The notes below the pieces were generated by a model. The model was not told where the DNA came from. It ran no database searches and worked only from the letters and a program-made list of their open reading frames with translations. This document shows, in pieces, positions 1 to 8,300 of a DNA stretch of 25,785 nt. Origin of the DNA: a virus; IMG/VR virus record IMGVR_UViG_3300050033_000393, positions 1 to 25,785 of that record; one strand, 5' to 3'. The translations under genes were made by a program, and so were the position numbers. How positions within the stretch are numbered: position 1 is the first letter of the stretch; every line of letters starts with the position of its first letter.

Positions 1-122
1 TTGCTTTCGATATCTTCATAGATTACGGCGACACACTAGGTATTCAGTCCGAGGATCAGCGAAAACTGATTACAAGCGAACTCGAAAAGATAAAAAGGAA
101 ATTAGACAAAAATGTCCAGTAA
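1..122 (+). CDS. C-terminal end of an unidentified protein (5' truncated by window edge)
   Basis: An open frame enters from the left edge (codons in phase with base 3) and encodes about 39 residues ending in KIKRKLDKNVQ before TAA at 120-122. The tail is charged and probably helical (SEDQRKLITSELEKIKRKL). There is too little sequence to name a family. The stop codon lies inside the 5' arm of a strong terminator hairpin, which supports this as a real gene end. The stretch looks less AT-rich than the endonuclease gene that follows. Confidence 0.6.
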   Translation, partial: AFDIFIDYGDTLGIQSEDQRKLITSELEKIKRKLDKNVQ

Positions 123-148
123 ATAATCGAATTTACTGGACATTTTTT
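111..148 (+). terminator. Intrinsic terminator of the left-edge gene
   Basis: Perfect 14-bp inverted repeat: AATGTCCAGTAAAT (111-124), loop AATCGA, complementary arm at 131-144, followed by a T run (143-148). It overlaps the stop codon of the upstream gene. Confidence 0.85.
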
Positions 149-222
149 ACCGTTATAACGGTAAAATTCAGCATTTTACAGCCATCCACCTATAGCAATC
201 GGGTAATATAGGTGCTATAGCA
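145..222. repeat. Cluster of palindromes in the spacer before the GIY-YIG gene
   Basis: Directly after the terminator lies a perfect 22-bp palindrome (145-166; half-site TTTTACCGTT, two-base centre). Then CACCTATA (187-194) pairs with TATAGGTG (207-214), while the overlapping CTATAGCA (190-197) pairs with TGCTATAG (213-220). These last two pairings are mutually exclusive. TGCTATAGCA at 213-222 is itself a palindrome. Bases 223-294 show nothing further that I recognise. Function is unknown; operator, recombination site or RNA structure are all possible. Confidence 0.6.
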
Positions 223-294
223 GTAATTACTCAATATTTATCACATCTGATTTAACCCTATTATCATTATAAATGTTGTAATTGTAATTTTTTT

Positions 295-306
295 AGTATT
301 TATATT
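295..306 (+). promoter_or_regulatory. AGTATTTATATT motif, candidate phage promoter element
   Basis: Exact copy of a 12-mer also found before the minus-strand genes at 1830 and 4869 and at 1876-1887. It lies 12 nt before the start codon of the GIY-YIG gene. The role as promoter is inferred from its recurrence before starts. Confidence 0.45.
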
Positions 307-318
307 AAAGATCATAAT

Positions 319-1296
319 ATGAAAAATTTAAATAACATAGGAATCTATAAAATATTAAATACCGAAAATGGTAAATATTATATAGGTTCGTCGAATGACG
401 TTAAAAATAGAATTAGAAAGCATTTTGAATTATTAAAAAGAAATTGTCATCATAGCATTTATTTACAACACGCCTATAATCTGTACGGAAAAGACGCTTT
501 TAGCGTATCAATTTTAGAAAACTGTAAAATCGATCAAACGCTAATAATAGAGCAAACATATTTAGATGCTATTACAGACTGGACTCAATGTTATAATATA
601 GCTAAAATGGCAAGCGGATCGGGATATGATTTGGCGTCGCATCCCGACTGTGAAGAAATCAGAAAAAAAATGAGTATAGCAAATACTGGTAAACACGCAA
701 AACCATTTTACATTAATGACGTGAGATATAAAACATTGAAAGATGCATCACTTATTTTAAAAATTCCTATAGTAACAATTGCATATAGGCTAAAACAATG
801 GAATACTAAAAATTATTATTACGATGGACTTTTTAAAGATACTGAATATAATGAGAATCTTTCGAAATACTATAAACAACCCATTCTAAGAAAGCCAAAG
901 CCAGTAAAAATTAAGATAAAAAAAGTGCCATTTATTTTAATTCGTCCTGTTTTTATTTGTGGCATCATTTATAATACCGTTAAAGAAGCCTCTCGGCAGT
1001 TAAAATCAGAATACCATACCTTATTATATAGAATTGGCTCAAATACTATTAGGTATAAGGATTACTATTACATGGATATGCCTAAGAATATTTGTGACTT
1101 GACGACGATAGATCAAATATATGAAAAAATATCTGAAAAAAAGATTGGAAACACTAATCGTAAAAATAAACCATTTACGATTAATGGTATATATTATAAT
1201 TCTTTGGGTGATGCTTCTAAGACAATAAAACTATCAAAAGACGCTATATCTAATAGAATAAAAAGCGATAAATATACTGAGTATAGATATGCTTAG
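319..1296 (+). CDS. GIY-YIG homing endonuclease with tandem NUMOD-type DNA-binding repeats
   Basis: A free-standing homing endonuclease of 325 aa. The N-terminal GIY-YIG nuclease domain is complete by eye: GIY at residues 8-10, YYIG at 20-23, Arg31/Arg33, metal-binding Glu78 in IIEQTYLD, and Asn93 in YNIA. A NUMOD3-like helix follows (EEIRKKMSIANTGKHAKP, about 111-128). The rest holds three related repeats of about 40 residues, each with a [YV]xTLKDAS / YNTVKEAS / YNSLGDAS core (about 128-172, 207-255, 285-324); these resemble NUMOD1/IENR1 DNA-binding modules. A second NUMOD3-like piece (ISEKKIGNTNRKNKP) precedes the last repeat. The gene abuts the 3' end of the minus-strand neck gene with no spacer. 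It probably spreads by cutting DNA of a related phage lacking it. No disruption is visible. Confidence 0.9.
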   Translation: MKNLNNIGIYKILNTENGKYYIGSSNDVKNRIRKHFELLKRNCHHSIYLQHAYNLYGKDAFSVSILENCKIDQTLIIEQTYLDAITDWTQCYNIAKMASGSGYDLASHPDCEEIRKKMSIANTGKHAKPFYINDVRYKTLKDASLILKIPIVTIAYRLKQWNTKNYYYDGLFKDTEYNENLSKYYKQPILRKPKPVKIKIKKVPFILIRPVFICGIIYNTVKEASRQLKSEYHTLLYRIGSNTIRYKDYYYMDMPKNICDLTTIDQIYEKISEKKIGNTNRKNKPFTINGIYYNSLGDASKTIKLSKDAISNRIKSDKYTEYRYA

Positions 1297-1830
1297 TTAT
1301 TCAAATGGCATGGTGTCCAATTTGACAGGTACACACTTCACAGTTTTGAAATATGGCTTGAATCCGCCAATACTTTTCTTAGTTGTGTCAGTTACATTAT
1401 TTGCATTCTCTACTTCGTAGAATCGGCTCTTTTCGCCGCTAAAGTTATATTCGATGATGTCGCCTCTGGATATGTCCGCATTTTTTTCTTCGAGTTCTTT
1501 CAGATACACGCCAAAGTTTAAAGCACCTGAGTCATCACGTGAAATTCCTCCTTTTCCATCGCCATAAAATACCTGTGTACCATCCTCAACACCAACCATA
1601 ACATTTAATCTGATTGGCGGAAAGAATTTTTTATCTATACTTTTTGCTTGACCGTATAAGCTATGCGTTTTTGTTTCGATAACGTTTATTTTATAAAATG
1701 TTACGAATTGAACATTGTCTGTTTTCAAGTATTGTCTACCATAAAATATATCGAGATCAAATGAACTGTCCGTCATGAACAATCCATATCTTTCGTCTTC
1801 CAAATTAATTCTATTTGCTTTCTTTTTCAT
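1297..1830 (-). CDS. Probable neck / head-completion protein (T4 gp14-like)
   Basis: A 177-aa protein if started at the ATG at 1830. The frame is open further upstream to 1908, but that extension would cover the plus-strand promoter at 1859-1889, and the AGTATTTATATT motif lies 17 nt before 1830, so I prefer the shorter form. Visible landmarks are LDIFYGRQYL near the N-terminus, LYGQAKSIDKKFFPP in the middle, and ISRGDIIEYNF followed by SRFYEV, IGGFKPYF and VKCVPVK near the end. The order (an FG/YG motif, then a GD-I-aromatic motif followed by a FE-[IV] strand) recalls T4 neck protein gp14 as I remember it. The gene sits on the same strand as, and downstream of, another likely neck gene (3742-4869), as gp13-gp14 do in T4. 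A generic virion protein is the alternative. The pair is split by an endonuclease cassette. Confidence 0.6.
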   Translation of the reverse strand: MKKKANRINLEDERYGLFMTDSSFDLDIFYGRQYLKTDNVQFVTFYKINVIETKTHSLYGQAKSIDKKFFPPIRLNVMVGVEDGTQVFYGDGKGGISRDDSGALNFGVYLKELEEKNADISRGDIIEYNFSGEKSRFYEVENANNVTDTTKKSIGGFKPYFKTVKCVPVKLDTMPFE

Positions 1831-1847
1831 ATTAAATAGCGAGTCTG

Positions 1848-1859
1848 AATATAAATACT
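1848..1859 (-). promoter_or_regulatory. AGTATTTATATT motif before the gp14-like gene
   Basis: Exact 12-mer on the minus strand, 17 nt before the start at 1830. It touches, back to back, the TTG of the plus-strand host-type promoter at 1859-1889. Confidence 0.45.
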
Positions 1860-1889
1860 TGTTTTTATAAATTAAAGTATTTATATTTG
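1859..1889 (+). promoter_or_regulatory. Bacteroidetes-type promoter for the RHH/endonuclease pair
   Basis: TTG at 1859-1861, 20-nt spacer, TATATTTG at 1882-1889. This matches the Bacteroidetes TTG...TAnnTTTG housekeeping consensus. Transcription would begin a few bases downstream, shortly before the ATG at 1912. The AGTATTTATATT 12-mer (1876-1887) overlaps the downstream element. Confidence 0.6.
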
Positions 1890-1911
1890 TAGTGTTAAAT
1901 AAATACATAAA

Positions 1912-2058
1912 ATGAAATATACTAAAGATAAAATAAAAACATTAAATATTAGATTAGAAGCCGATTTAAAAGAAAGATATTATAAATTTCTTAAGGATAA
2001 TGGCTTTTCAATGGCAAAAAGAATAAGAATATTGCTTGAAAATGATATGAAAAAATGA
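1912..2058 (+). CDS. Small ribbon-helix-helix DNA-binding protein
   Basis: A 48-aa gene, short enough to be missed by usual length cut-offs. It reads MKYTKDKIKTLNIRLEADLK and ends in MAKRIRILLENDMKK. The pattern of a short alternating beta strand (KTLNIRL), a first helix (EADLKERYYKFLKDN), a turn (GFS) and a second helix (MAKRIRILLENDM) is that of Arc/MetJ/CopG-type RHH regulators, which bind DNA as dimers through the strand. Its stop codon overlaps the start of the next gene in ATGA (2055-2058), so the two are translationally coupled. A host-type promoter ends 22 nt upstream. Likely roles, both inferred, are autorepression of the cassette or assistance to the endonuclease. No independent evidence for a target operator was found. 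Confidence 0.75.
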   Translation: MKYTKDKIKTLNIRLEADLKERYYKFLKDNGFSMAKRIRILLENDMKK

Positions 2059-3749
2059 ACGATAGTAAAATTGATTTTTTTACAGCCGAAAATAAAAATG
2101 GTTTAAGGTCTTCTGAAAAATACTTATCTGAGAATTATAACAATATATTTAATTCCGTTATTAATTGGAGTGCTGCATATGTAAATATGCAATTTAAAGA
2201 AAGAATATATCTTTATATGAATCATATGTTATATAAGCCTAAGTGCTTAAAATGCGGTAATGATATCAAATTTACGGGATCATTTATAAAAGGATATCGA
2301 ACATACTGCTCACGAAATTGTGCATGTATGTCCGATAATAAAAAAATGAAAACAATCGAAACAAATATATCACGATATGGCGTAGGCTGCGTATTTAAAT
2401 CAGATACAATTATAGAAAAAATTAAAAATACAAATATAGAATTATATGGCGTTGAAAATGTTTTCTCATCGAAAGCAATAAAAAGTAAAATAAAACAAAC
2501 AGTTTTAGAGACATATGGCAATGATCAATATTCAAAAACAGCCGATTTTAAAAAAAAATATGAAAAAGCCATTAAAGCTAAATATGGCGTAAGTCATTTT
2601 TCAAAAACAAATACTTTTAAAAATGACTTTAAAGCAACAATGACTAATCGATATGGTGTTGATAATCCATTAAAAAGTGCCGAAATAAAAGAAAAAATGC
2701 GTGTAAACTGTGACAAGGCTTTCAAAGCTAGATTAAAAACAAAAGGGTATGATGTTATTAAAATTGATAATTATCTTATAACTGTTATGCATCCAGATGG
2801 ACATATATTTACAGAAGATAGAAGATTTCTTATTAATAGATTTAATACAAATGTTGAGCTTTCAACAGAACTGTTACCAAAGTATCATTCCAATCCAGAA
2901 TCCGATTTAATTTCTTTTATCGCAAGCCTTACCAATAATTTGCTTTTAAACAAAAGGTCTATTTCCGATGGTAAAGAAATAGACATTTATATACCCGATA
3001 AAAAGGTGGGCATTGAATTTGATGGACTATATTGGCATTCAAACATATATAAGGATAAGCAATATCATAAAAATAAGACAGAATTATGCAAAAATGACGG
3101 CATACAATTATTACATGTGTTTGAAGATGAATGGGCAAATAAAAAAGAAATCGTTAAATCCATTATAAGGTCTAAATTGGGAATGATTGAAAATCGAATC
3201 TATGCTAGGAAATGTGTTGTTAAGGAACTTGAATCTAAAGACTGTTCTAAATTTTTAAATGAAAATCATTTACAAGGCAATGTGGGCAGTGCTGTTAAAT
3301 TGGGTTTATACTTTAATAATGAGCTTGTTTCTGTGATGACGTTCGGTAAAAAAAGGGTTTCTATGGGCGTTAAGGCGAGATTAGACGGCGAATTCGAAAT
3401 GATGAGGTTTGCCAATAAATTAAATACAACTGTTATTGGAGGCGCTGGTAAATTATTAAAGCATTTTATAAAAACGAATAATCCTGTATCTATATTGAGT
3501 TTTGCTGATAGACGTTATTCCAACGGCGGATTATATAAACAATTGGGCTTTAAATTTATTGGTAACACAGAACCAAATTATTTTTATTTTAAAAAAAATG
3601 AACTTATTCGAGAATATCGTTTTAAATATAGAAAAGATATTCTTGTTAAGAACGGCTTTGACCCATCCTTAACGGAATTTGAAATCATGGCAAAAAGAGG
3701 ATTTCTTCAAATATATGATTGCGGCTCAATGAAATTCGAACTTAAATAG
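2055..3749 (+). CDS. Free-standing homing endonuclease: zinc finger, YGV repeats, Vsr/EDxHD-like nuclease, GNAT-like C-terminal domain
   Basis: 564 aa. Residues about 63-90 form a zinc finger (CLKCG...YCSRNC). About 100-215 hold five tandem repeats around a tyrosine-glycine core (SRYGV, ELYGV, ETYGN, AKYGV, NRYGV), each followed by a lysine-rich helix; such repeats are common in phage Hef-like endonucleases and probably bind DNA. About 280-375 is a Vsr/EDxHD-type nuclease: ESDLISFI, KEIDIYIPDKKVGIEFDGLYWHS and a terminal HVFEDEW. The last 190 residues (from IYARKCVVKEL) form a domain with acyltransferase-like features (LGLYFNNELVSVMTFG, MMRFANKL, LSFADRRYSNGGLYKQLGF) often fused to these nucleases. 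Translation is coupled to the RHH gene. The 3' end overlaps the convergent neck gene by 8 nt. The same C-terminal domain survives in the remnant at 10614-11426. Confidence 0.88.
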   Translation: MNDSKIDFFTAENKNGLRSSEKYLSENYNNIFNSVINWSAAYVNMQFKERIYLYMNHMLYKPKCLKCGNDIKFTGSFIKGYRTYCSRNCACMSDNKKMKTIETNISRYGVGCVFKSDTIIEKIKNTNIELYGVENVFSSKAIKSKIKQTVLETYGNDQYSKTADFKKKYEKAIKAKYGVSHFSKTNTFKNDFKATMTNRYGVDNPLKSAEIKEKMRVNCDKAFKARLKTKGYDVIKIDNYLITVMHPDGHIFTEDRRFLINRFNTNVELSTELLPKYHSNPESDLISFIASLTNNLLLNKRSISDGKEIDIYIPDKKVGIEFDGLYWHSNIYKDKQYHKNKTELCKNDGIQLLHVFEDEWANKKEIVKSIIRSKLGMIENRIYARKCVVKELESKDCSKFLNENHLQGNVGSAVKLGLYFNNELVSVMTFGKKRVSMGVKARLDGEFEMMRFANKLNTTVIGGAGKLLKHFIKTNNPVSILSFADRRYSNGGLYKQLGFKFIGNTEPNYFYFKKNELIREYRFKYRKDILVKNGFDPSLTEFEIMAKRGFLQIYDCGSMKFELK

Positions 3750-4869
3750 CAATTATTGGGAACATAATGGGCTGAAAACCTCTTTCCTTGTTAATATTCT
3801 CTGCAATTGTCGCTCTTTCCAAAGTTAAATTAGACTGAGACATTTTTTCCAATGCGTCGATAATGACTTTTTCGGTATCCTCTTTTAATTTAGTGCCTTC
3901 GTCAAGTAGATGGCGATAATCCATTACCAAAGCTTTTTCAGCAACCCCTAGTTCGCCCGTAAAGAAGCCCCTAATGCCTCCGACAACCATTTTCACCTTA
4001 GCAATTAAAAGATTTCTTATTTGCTGTTTCGCAACGTCATTTAAATTATCCCATTGTAAAACTTCTGTTGGAGCATCCGATGGCAATCTAACAATATCAG
4101 AATTCTTTTTTAAACATTTTTTCACATCTTTTGATGACGAAAACATTGTATCATAATACCAATACCATACTTTTCTACCAGCATAATGTTTGCCCCAGCC
4201 ATAAGCAATTTCATGGCGGCCCCCAGGAATTGGATACAAATGAAGCATCTTTTCGCCTGTTTCTAAGCCAGTTATGCGATAAGTTAAAATAGATTGAAGT
4301 ACCCTTTGTTTCATGCTTCTGTCCTGTGCTGATAATAATGCAGAATATGTGGGCTGAACATACATAGATGGACGCCCAAGGTATGACCAGCCAGCCATGC
4401 CTGGCGTGAACGTGTTAAGTGCCATAGGATCAATGAGTCCAGCATCTACTGACGGCGGAGTTTCCCATAAAACCTCATTAACTTCTCTACCAGCAGGTAT
4501 TAAATAATGCTGTGTATTTTCGGTAGTTAATATGAAGTCACGTTTTAATTCCCAACCAGCACCAGCAGGTGCATTTGTGCCTAATCCAACTTGCTTTGAA
4601 TATGCATATGTAAATGCTTTCATATAGTTGTTAGACTTAGTCGTAAAAGCCGAAAGGAAGTCACTACCAGTCTTATCCATGCCCTCTAAATTGATCCAGT
4701 TCTGATGTATTAACCATGAGTTAACGAACGATGAATAGTCCTCTATAACCATTTCAAGATATGACATCATCATATCATCTTTGATTTCAAAAGGTCTTAA
4801 TGGATAGCCCATTTCATGTTTTACATGAAGAAACAATTTATTTTTATTTACGCTTGTTATTATCGCCAT
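3742..4869 (-). CDS. Virion structural protein, probable neck protein (T4 gp13-like position)
   Basis: 375 aa, no signal peptide or membrane segment. Recognisable stretches are ELKRDFILTTENTQHYLIPA, then GREVNEVLWETPPSVDAG, a Gly/Tyr/Trp-rich middle (GMAGWSYLGRPSMY, AYGWGKHYAGRKVWYWYYD) and a helical C-terminal part (IAKVKMVVGGIRGFFTGE, MDYRHLLDEGTKLKEDTEKV). I know this type of sequence as a conserved structural protein of large myoviruses but cannot name it with certainty. Its place upstream of the gp14-like gene on the same strand, and its size, suggest a gp13 or head-tail connector role. It starts at ATG 4869, 21 nt after an AGTATTTATATT motif. Its 3' end overlaps the convergent endonuclease gene by 8 nt with no terminator between them. 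Confidence 0.6.
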   Translation of the reverse strand: MAIITSVNKNKLFLHVKHEMGYPLRPFEIKDDMMMSYLEMVIEDYSSFVNSWLIHQNWINLEGMDKTGSDFLSAFTTKSNNYMKAFTYAYSKQVGLGTNAPAGAGWELKRDFILTTENTQHYLIPAGREVNEVLWETPPSVDAGLIDPMALNTFTPGMAGWSYLGRPSMYVQPTYSALLSAQDRSMKQRVLQSILTYRITGLETGEKMLHLYPIPGGRHEIAYGWGKHYAGRKVWYWYYDTMFSSSKDVKKCLKKNSDIVRLPSDAPTEVLQWDNLNDVAKQQIRNLLIAKVKMVVGGIRGFFTGELGVAEKALVMDYRHLLDEGTKLKEDTEKVIIDALEKMSQSNLTLERATIAENINKERGFQPIMFPIIAI

Positions 4870-4884
4870 AATTTAGTATTTTTG
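4854..4884 (+). promoter_or_regulatory. Bacteroidetes-type promoter for the helicase operon
   Basis: TTG at 4854-4856, 20-nt spacer, TATTTTTG at 4877-4884. Transcription would begin about 4890, leaving a leader of roughly 25 nt before the ATG at 4916. The TTG lies inside the 5' end of the divergent gene at 4869. Confidence 0.6.
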
Positions 4885-4890
4885 TACCTA

Positions 4891-4902
4891 AATATAAATA
4901 CT
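4891..4902 (-). promoter_or_regulatory. AGTATTTATATT motif before the gp13-like gene
   Basis: Exact 12-mer on the minus strand, 21 nt before the start at 4869. It lies across the expected transcription start region of the plus-strand helicase operon. Confidence 0.45.
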
Positions 4903-4915
4903 AAAAAATTGGAAT

Positions 4916-5392
4916 ATGATTAAGATTGAATACGACATTAAATTGAATGAGGAAACTGGCATGCCTTATATTGATTTACCCGAAGGTTACGTCATGAAGT
5001 CTGAGGATAAATTCTTTGCTTTTGAAATTACTAGATACATTTTAAATGGTATGATCACAAGTAAAAATTATAGCGGAACACCAGTTCTCCAAAAGATATT
5101 AGAAGATAATTTTGCCTTTATTAGTGATGTTGCAGCAGAAGTCGGCTCACTCATATTGGGACAAATGAAAACAAACGCTGAAATATGTCGAGCATTTGAT
5201 ATGTTTTATAATTTTAAGGTTGATACCTTCAAAGATTTATCAGGAAGAGATAAATTTCAATATGATGATAAGCTTTTTCTACTTGATGAAGGTCTACTTG
5301 TTTATGTAGTTGACGAGAAAGAAGTTTATGAGTATAAAGTAGACGGAGTTACGAACCTTTCATCTTGGGTAAGAAAGGACGGGGCGTTTTAA
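4916..5392 (+). CDS. Hypothetical phage protein, first gene of the helicase operon
   Basis: 158 aa, not assigned to a family. Visible features: an N-terminal strand-rich segment with GMPYIDLPEGYVMKSED, a central helical part (FFAFEITRYILNG, LQKILEDNFAFISDVAAEVG) and a strand-rich C-terminus (LLDEGLLVYVVDEKEVYEYK). There are no membrane segments and no obvious catalytic motif. It stops in TAATG (5390-5394), overlapping the helicase start, so the two are probably made together. Promoter position and operon suggest an early gene, perhaps helping DNA replication or repair, but nothing in the protein itself shows this. Confidence 0.7.
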   Translation: MIKIEYDIKLNEETGMPYIDLPEGYVMKSEDKFFAFEITRYILNGMITSKNYSGTPVLQKILEDNFAFISDVAAEVGSLILGQMKTNAEICRAFDMFYNFKVDTFKDLSGRDKFQYDDKLFLLDEGLLVYVVDEKEVYEYKVDGVTNLSSWVRKDGAF

Positions 5393-8300
5393 TGAAAATG
5401 ATTCCAACAGCCGAACAAAAAACAATCTTTAAATTCGTTAAGGATCGACCTGAAAATATTTTAATAGAAGCATTCGCTGGTTCAGGTAAATGTCTCGGAT
5501 TTAACACGCCAATTTTAATGTATGATGGATCAATTAAAAATGTTCAAGATATTGTAATAGGCGATCAATTAATGGGTGATGATTCGTTGCCAAAAGACGT
5601 GTTAAATACGAATATAGGCAGCGGCGAATTATACAAAATAATTCCAATGAATGGCGATGAATGGATATGCAATGATGTTCATGTTTTGACAATTCATAAT
5701 GAATTGTCAAAAAAGCTAATGGATATACCATTAAATGAACTTAAATATCCTAAATACCCAAATGGTAATTATAGGTACGCAAGACTTCAAAGAATTGGTG
5801 TCGAATTTTCAGAAAAAAAAATGGAAATCGATCCATATTTAATGGGCTTATGGCTTGGTGACGGTACAAAAGAAAATGGATCACCATGTATAACCGTACA
5901 TGCATCTGAGACTCCGATATTAAATTACCTTAAAAATATAAAATACGTAAATATTACGCCAAAATTTAATGAATATGTAAAAAATATTTATACTGTAAGT
6001 CTCACAACGCCAAATTTTAATGGACGCAAAGTAAACAATGTACTAAGAGATGAATTTAAAAAATGTCTTAATAATGATGGAAGCTTTTCTATACCAGATA
6101 ATTATTTACGTAATTCTAAAATAAATAGACTAAAATTGTTGGCAGGCATAATAGATACCGATGGCAACAATGCTGGCAAATATTATGAGATTATAACAAA
6201 ATATAAATCATTTGCTGATGATCTCTTATATCTGTCACGTAGTTTAGGCTTTGCAGCTTATTGCAAGCCTAAATCAGGAACGATAAAGCCCTTAAATTTT
6301 ACTGGCAATTATTATAGGATTAATATAAGCGGATCATTTGAAGAATTACCATGTTTATTAGAAAGAAAAATATGCGAACCTAGATTACAAATAAAGTCAG
6401 TTTTAAGAACTGGTTTTAAAACTGAAGCCATAGGTATTGGAAATTATTATGGCTTTACATTAAATGGCAATGGCAGATTTTTATTGGGCGATTTTACTAT
6501 TACACACAATACCACAACAATTGTTGAGGCGGTAAAATTATTACCATCATCATTAGCTATAACATTTTTAGCATTCAATAAACATATTAAAGAAGAGCTT
6601 TCTTTAAAGCTTCCAGAGTATGTTAAATGTTATACTACTTATGGATTAGGCTATGCTGCGATTATGCGTAAATATAAAAATAAGATCAAATTTGACGAAT
6701 TAAAAATCGATAAAATAATTCAGAAAAAAGCCAAATCATGGTCTTTATCGGACAATATTAAAAATGAGTCCGATAAATATATTTATTTCGGACAAATAAA
6801 ACGATTAGTCGACGCTTGTCGCCTAACTTTAACACTAAAGCCAGAATATGTCCCATATATATCGGACAGATATGACATAGGCTTAAATAAACCAGAGGAT
6901 ATGAAACGAGTTTTAAAAGTATTAGACGCAGCTACAAATGACCGCTTAACATTCGATTATACGGATATGGTGTATTTGCCAGCTGTTGATAATTCAATAT
7001 GGATGTTTCCACAGGATGTTGTTTTTGTTGACGAATGTTTACCTAAAGATTCATATATTTCAACTGAAATGGGTAAATTGAAAATATATACATTATTTAA
7101 TAAATTTAATAAGAACGAAACTCTCCCAATGGTAACAACATTTAATGAGGAGAGTAAAATATTTGAATATAAGAAAATTAAAAATATTTGGTGTAACGGT
7201 ATAAAGAATGTTCATTATGTTATGTTGGGTGGAAAAAGGAAGTTAAAATCAACCGTAAATCATAGATTTTTAACTGACAATGGCTGGAAAAGATTAGACG
7301 AACTTAAAATCGGTGATGCTATAATTAGTAATTATAATGACCAGCCATATCATGAGTTTCTAAATGAATCGCAGAAAGAAATTTTTATAGGATCTATAAT
7401 AGGCGATGGTCATTTGGACGCCCTATCAGAACACATAAATAGAATACGAGTAATACACGGCGCCAATCAACTTGAGTATATTAAATGGAAAGCATCGTTT
7501 TTTGATTTGGCATTGACACACATATTGGAAAACGGATTTTCAAAAAAATTAGCCCATACTTTCGGAACTCAGGGATTTTTTATAAATACTGATAAGGAAA
7601 GGGCGATTAATGAATTAACAGCTAAATCGTTGGCAATTGCATGGATGGACGATGCTAATATAAATAAGAATAATTATTTATCGTCACGATTATACTCATA
7701 TGCAAATGATTTAAATCTTATTACTAAATTATCCGATGCCATATTAAATAAGTTTGGTATAGCATCAAAAATAAAAAATAGTAATAGTAGCTCAACAGGC
7801 ATCCTATATTATTTTCTAACCTTTAATAAAGAAAATACAATAAAAATATCAAAATTAATATCGCCATTCATTCACAAATCTATGGATTATAAAATAATGC
7901 CTGAACATAGATTGAATATATCTGAAAATAATTGGCGTAAATCTGAAAAATCGAATATCGGATGTTGCGTGGTAACTAAAGAACACACTTTTTATAAAAG
8001 TGAAAATGTTTATGACATATCTGTTGAAGATAATCATAATTTTATAATTACATCGAAATCGATGGGAATAAAAAAATCTGTTGCTGGCGGTTATGGAATT
8101 GTCGCGCACAATTGCCAAGACATGAATAGGTGCCAAATTCGAATAATTGAAAAAATTCTAAAAAAAGATAAAGTAACTGGTAAGACGGTTGGGAGACTTA
8201 TTGCCGTTGGAGATTATTTTCAAGGTATTTATGGCTTCAATTTTTCCGATGATAAATCATTTCAATGGTTTAGAGACTATAAAAATACGTCGATATTGCC

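Noticed and set aside
145-240. Possible tRNA or small RNA in the palindrome-rich spacer
   Set aside because: The hairpins do not form a cloverleaf, there is no T-loop (GTTCRA) sequence and no CCA end.
1831-1908. Upstream extension of the gp14-like gene to the ATG at 1908
   Set aside because: Would add 26 residues without family-like character and cover both the AGTATTTATATT motif and the opposite-strand promoter; the ATG at 1830 is better placed.
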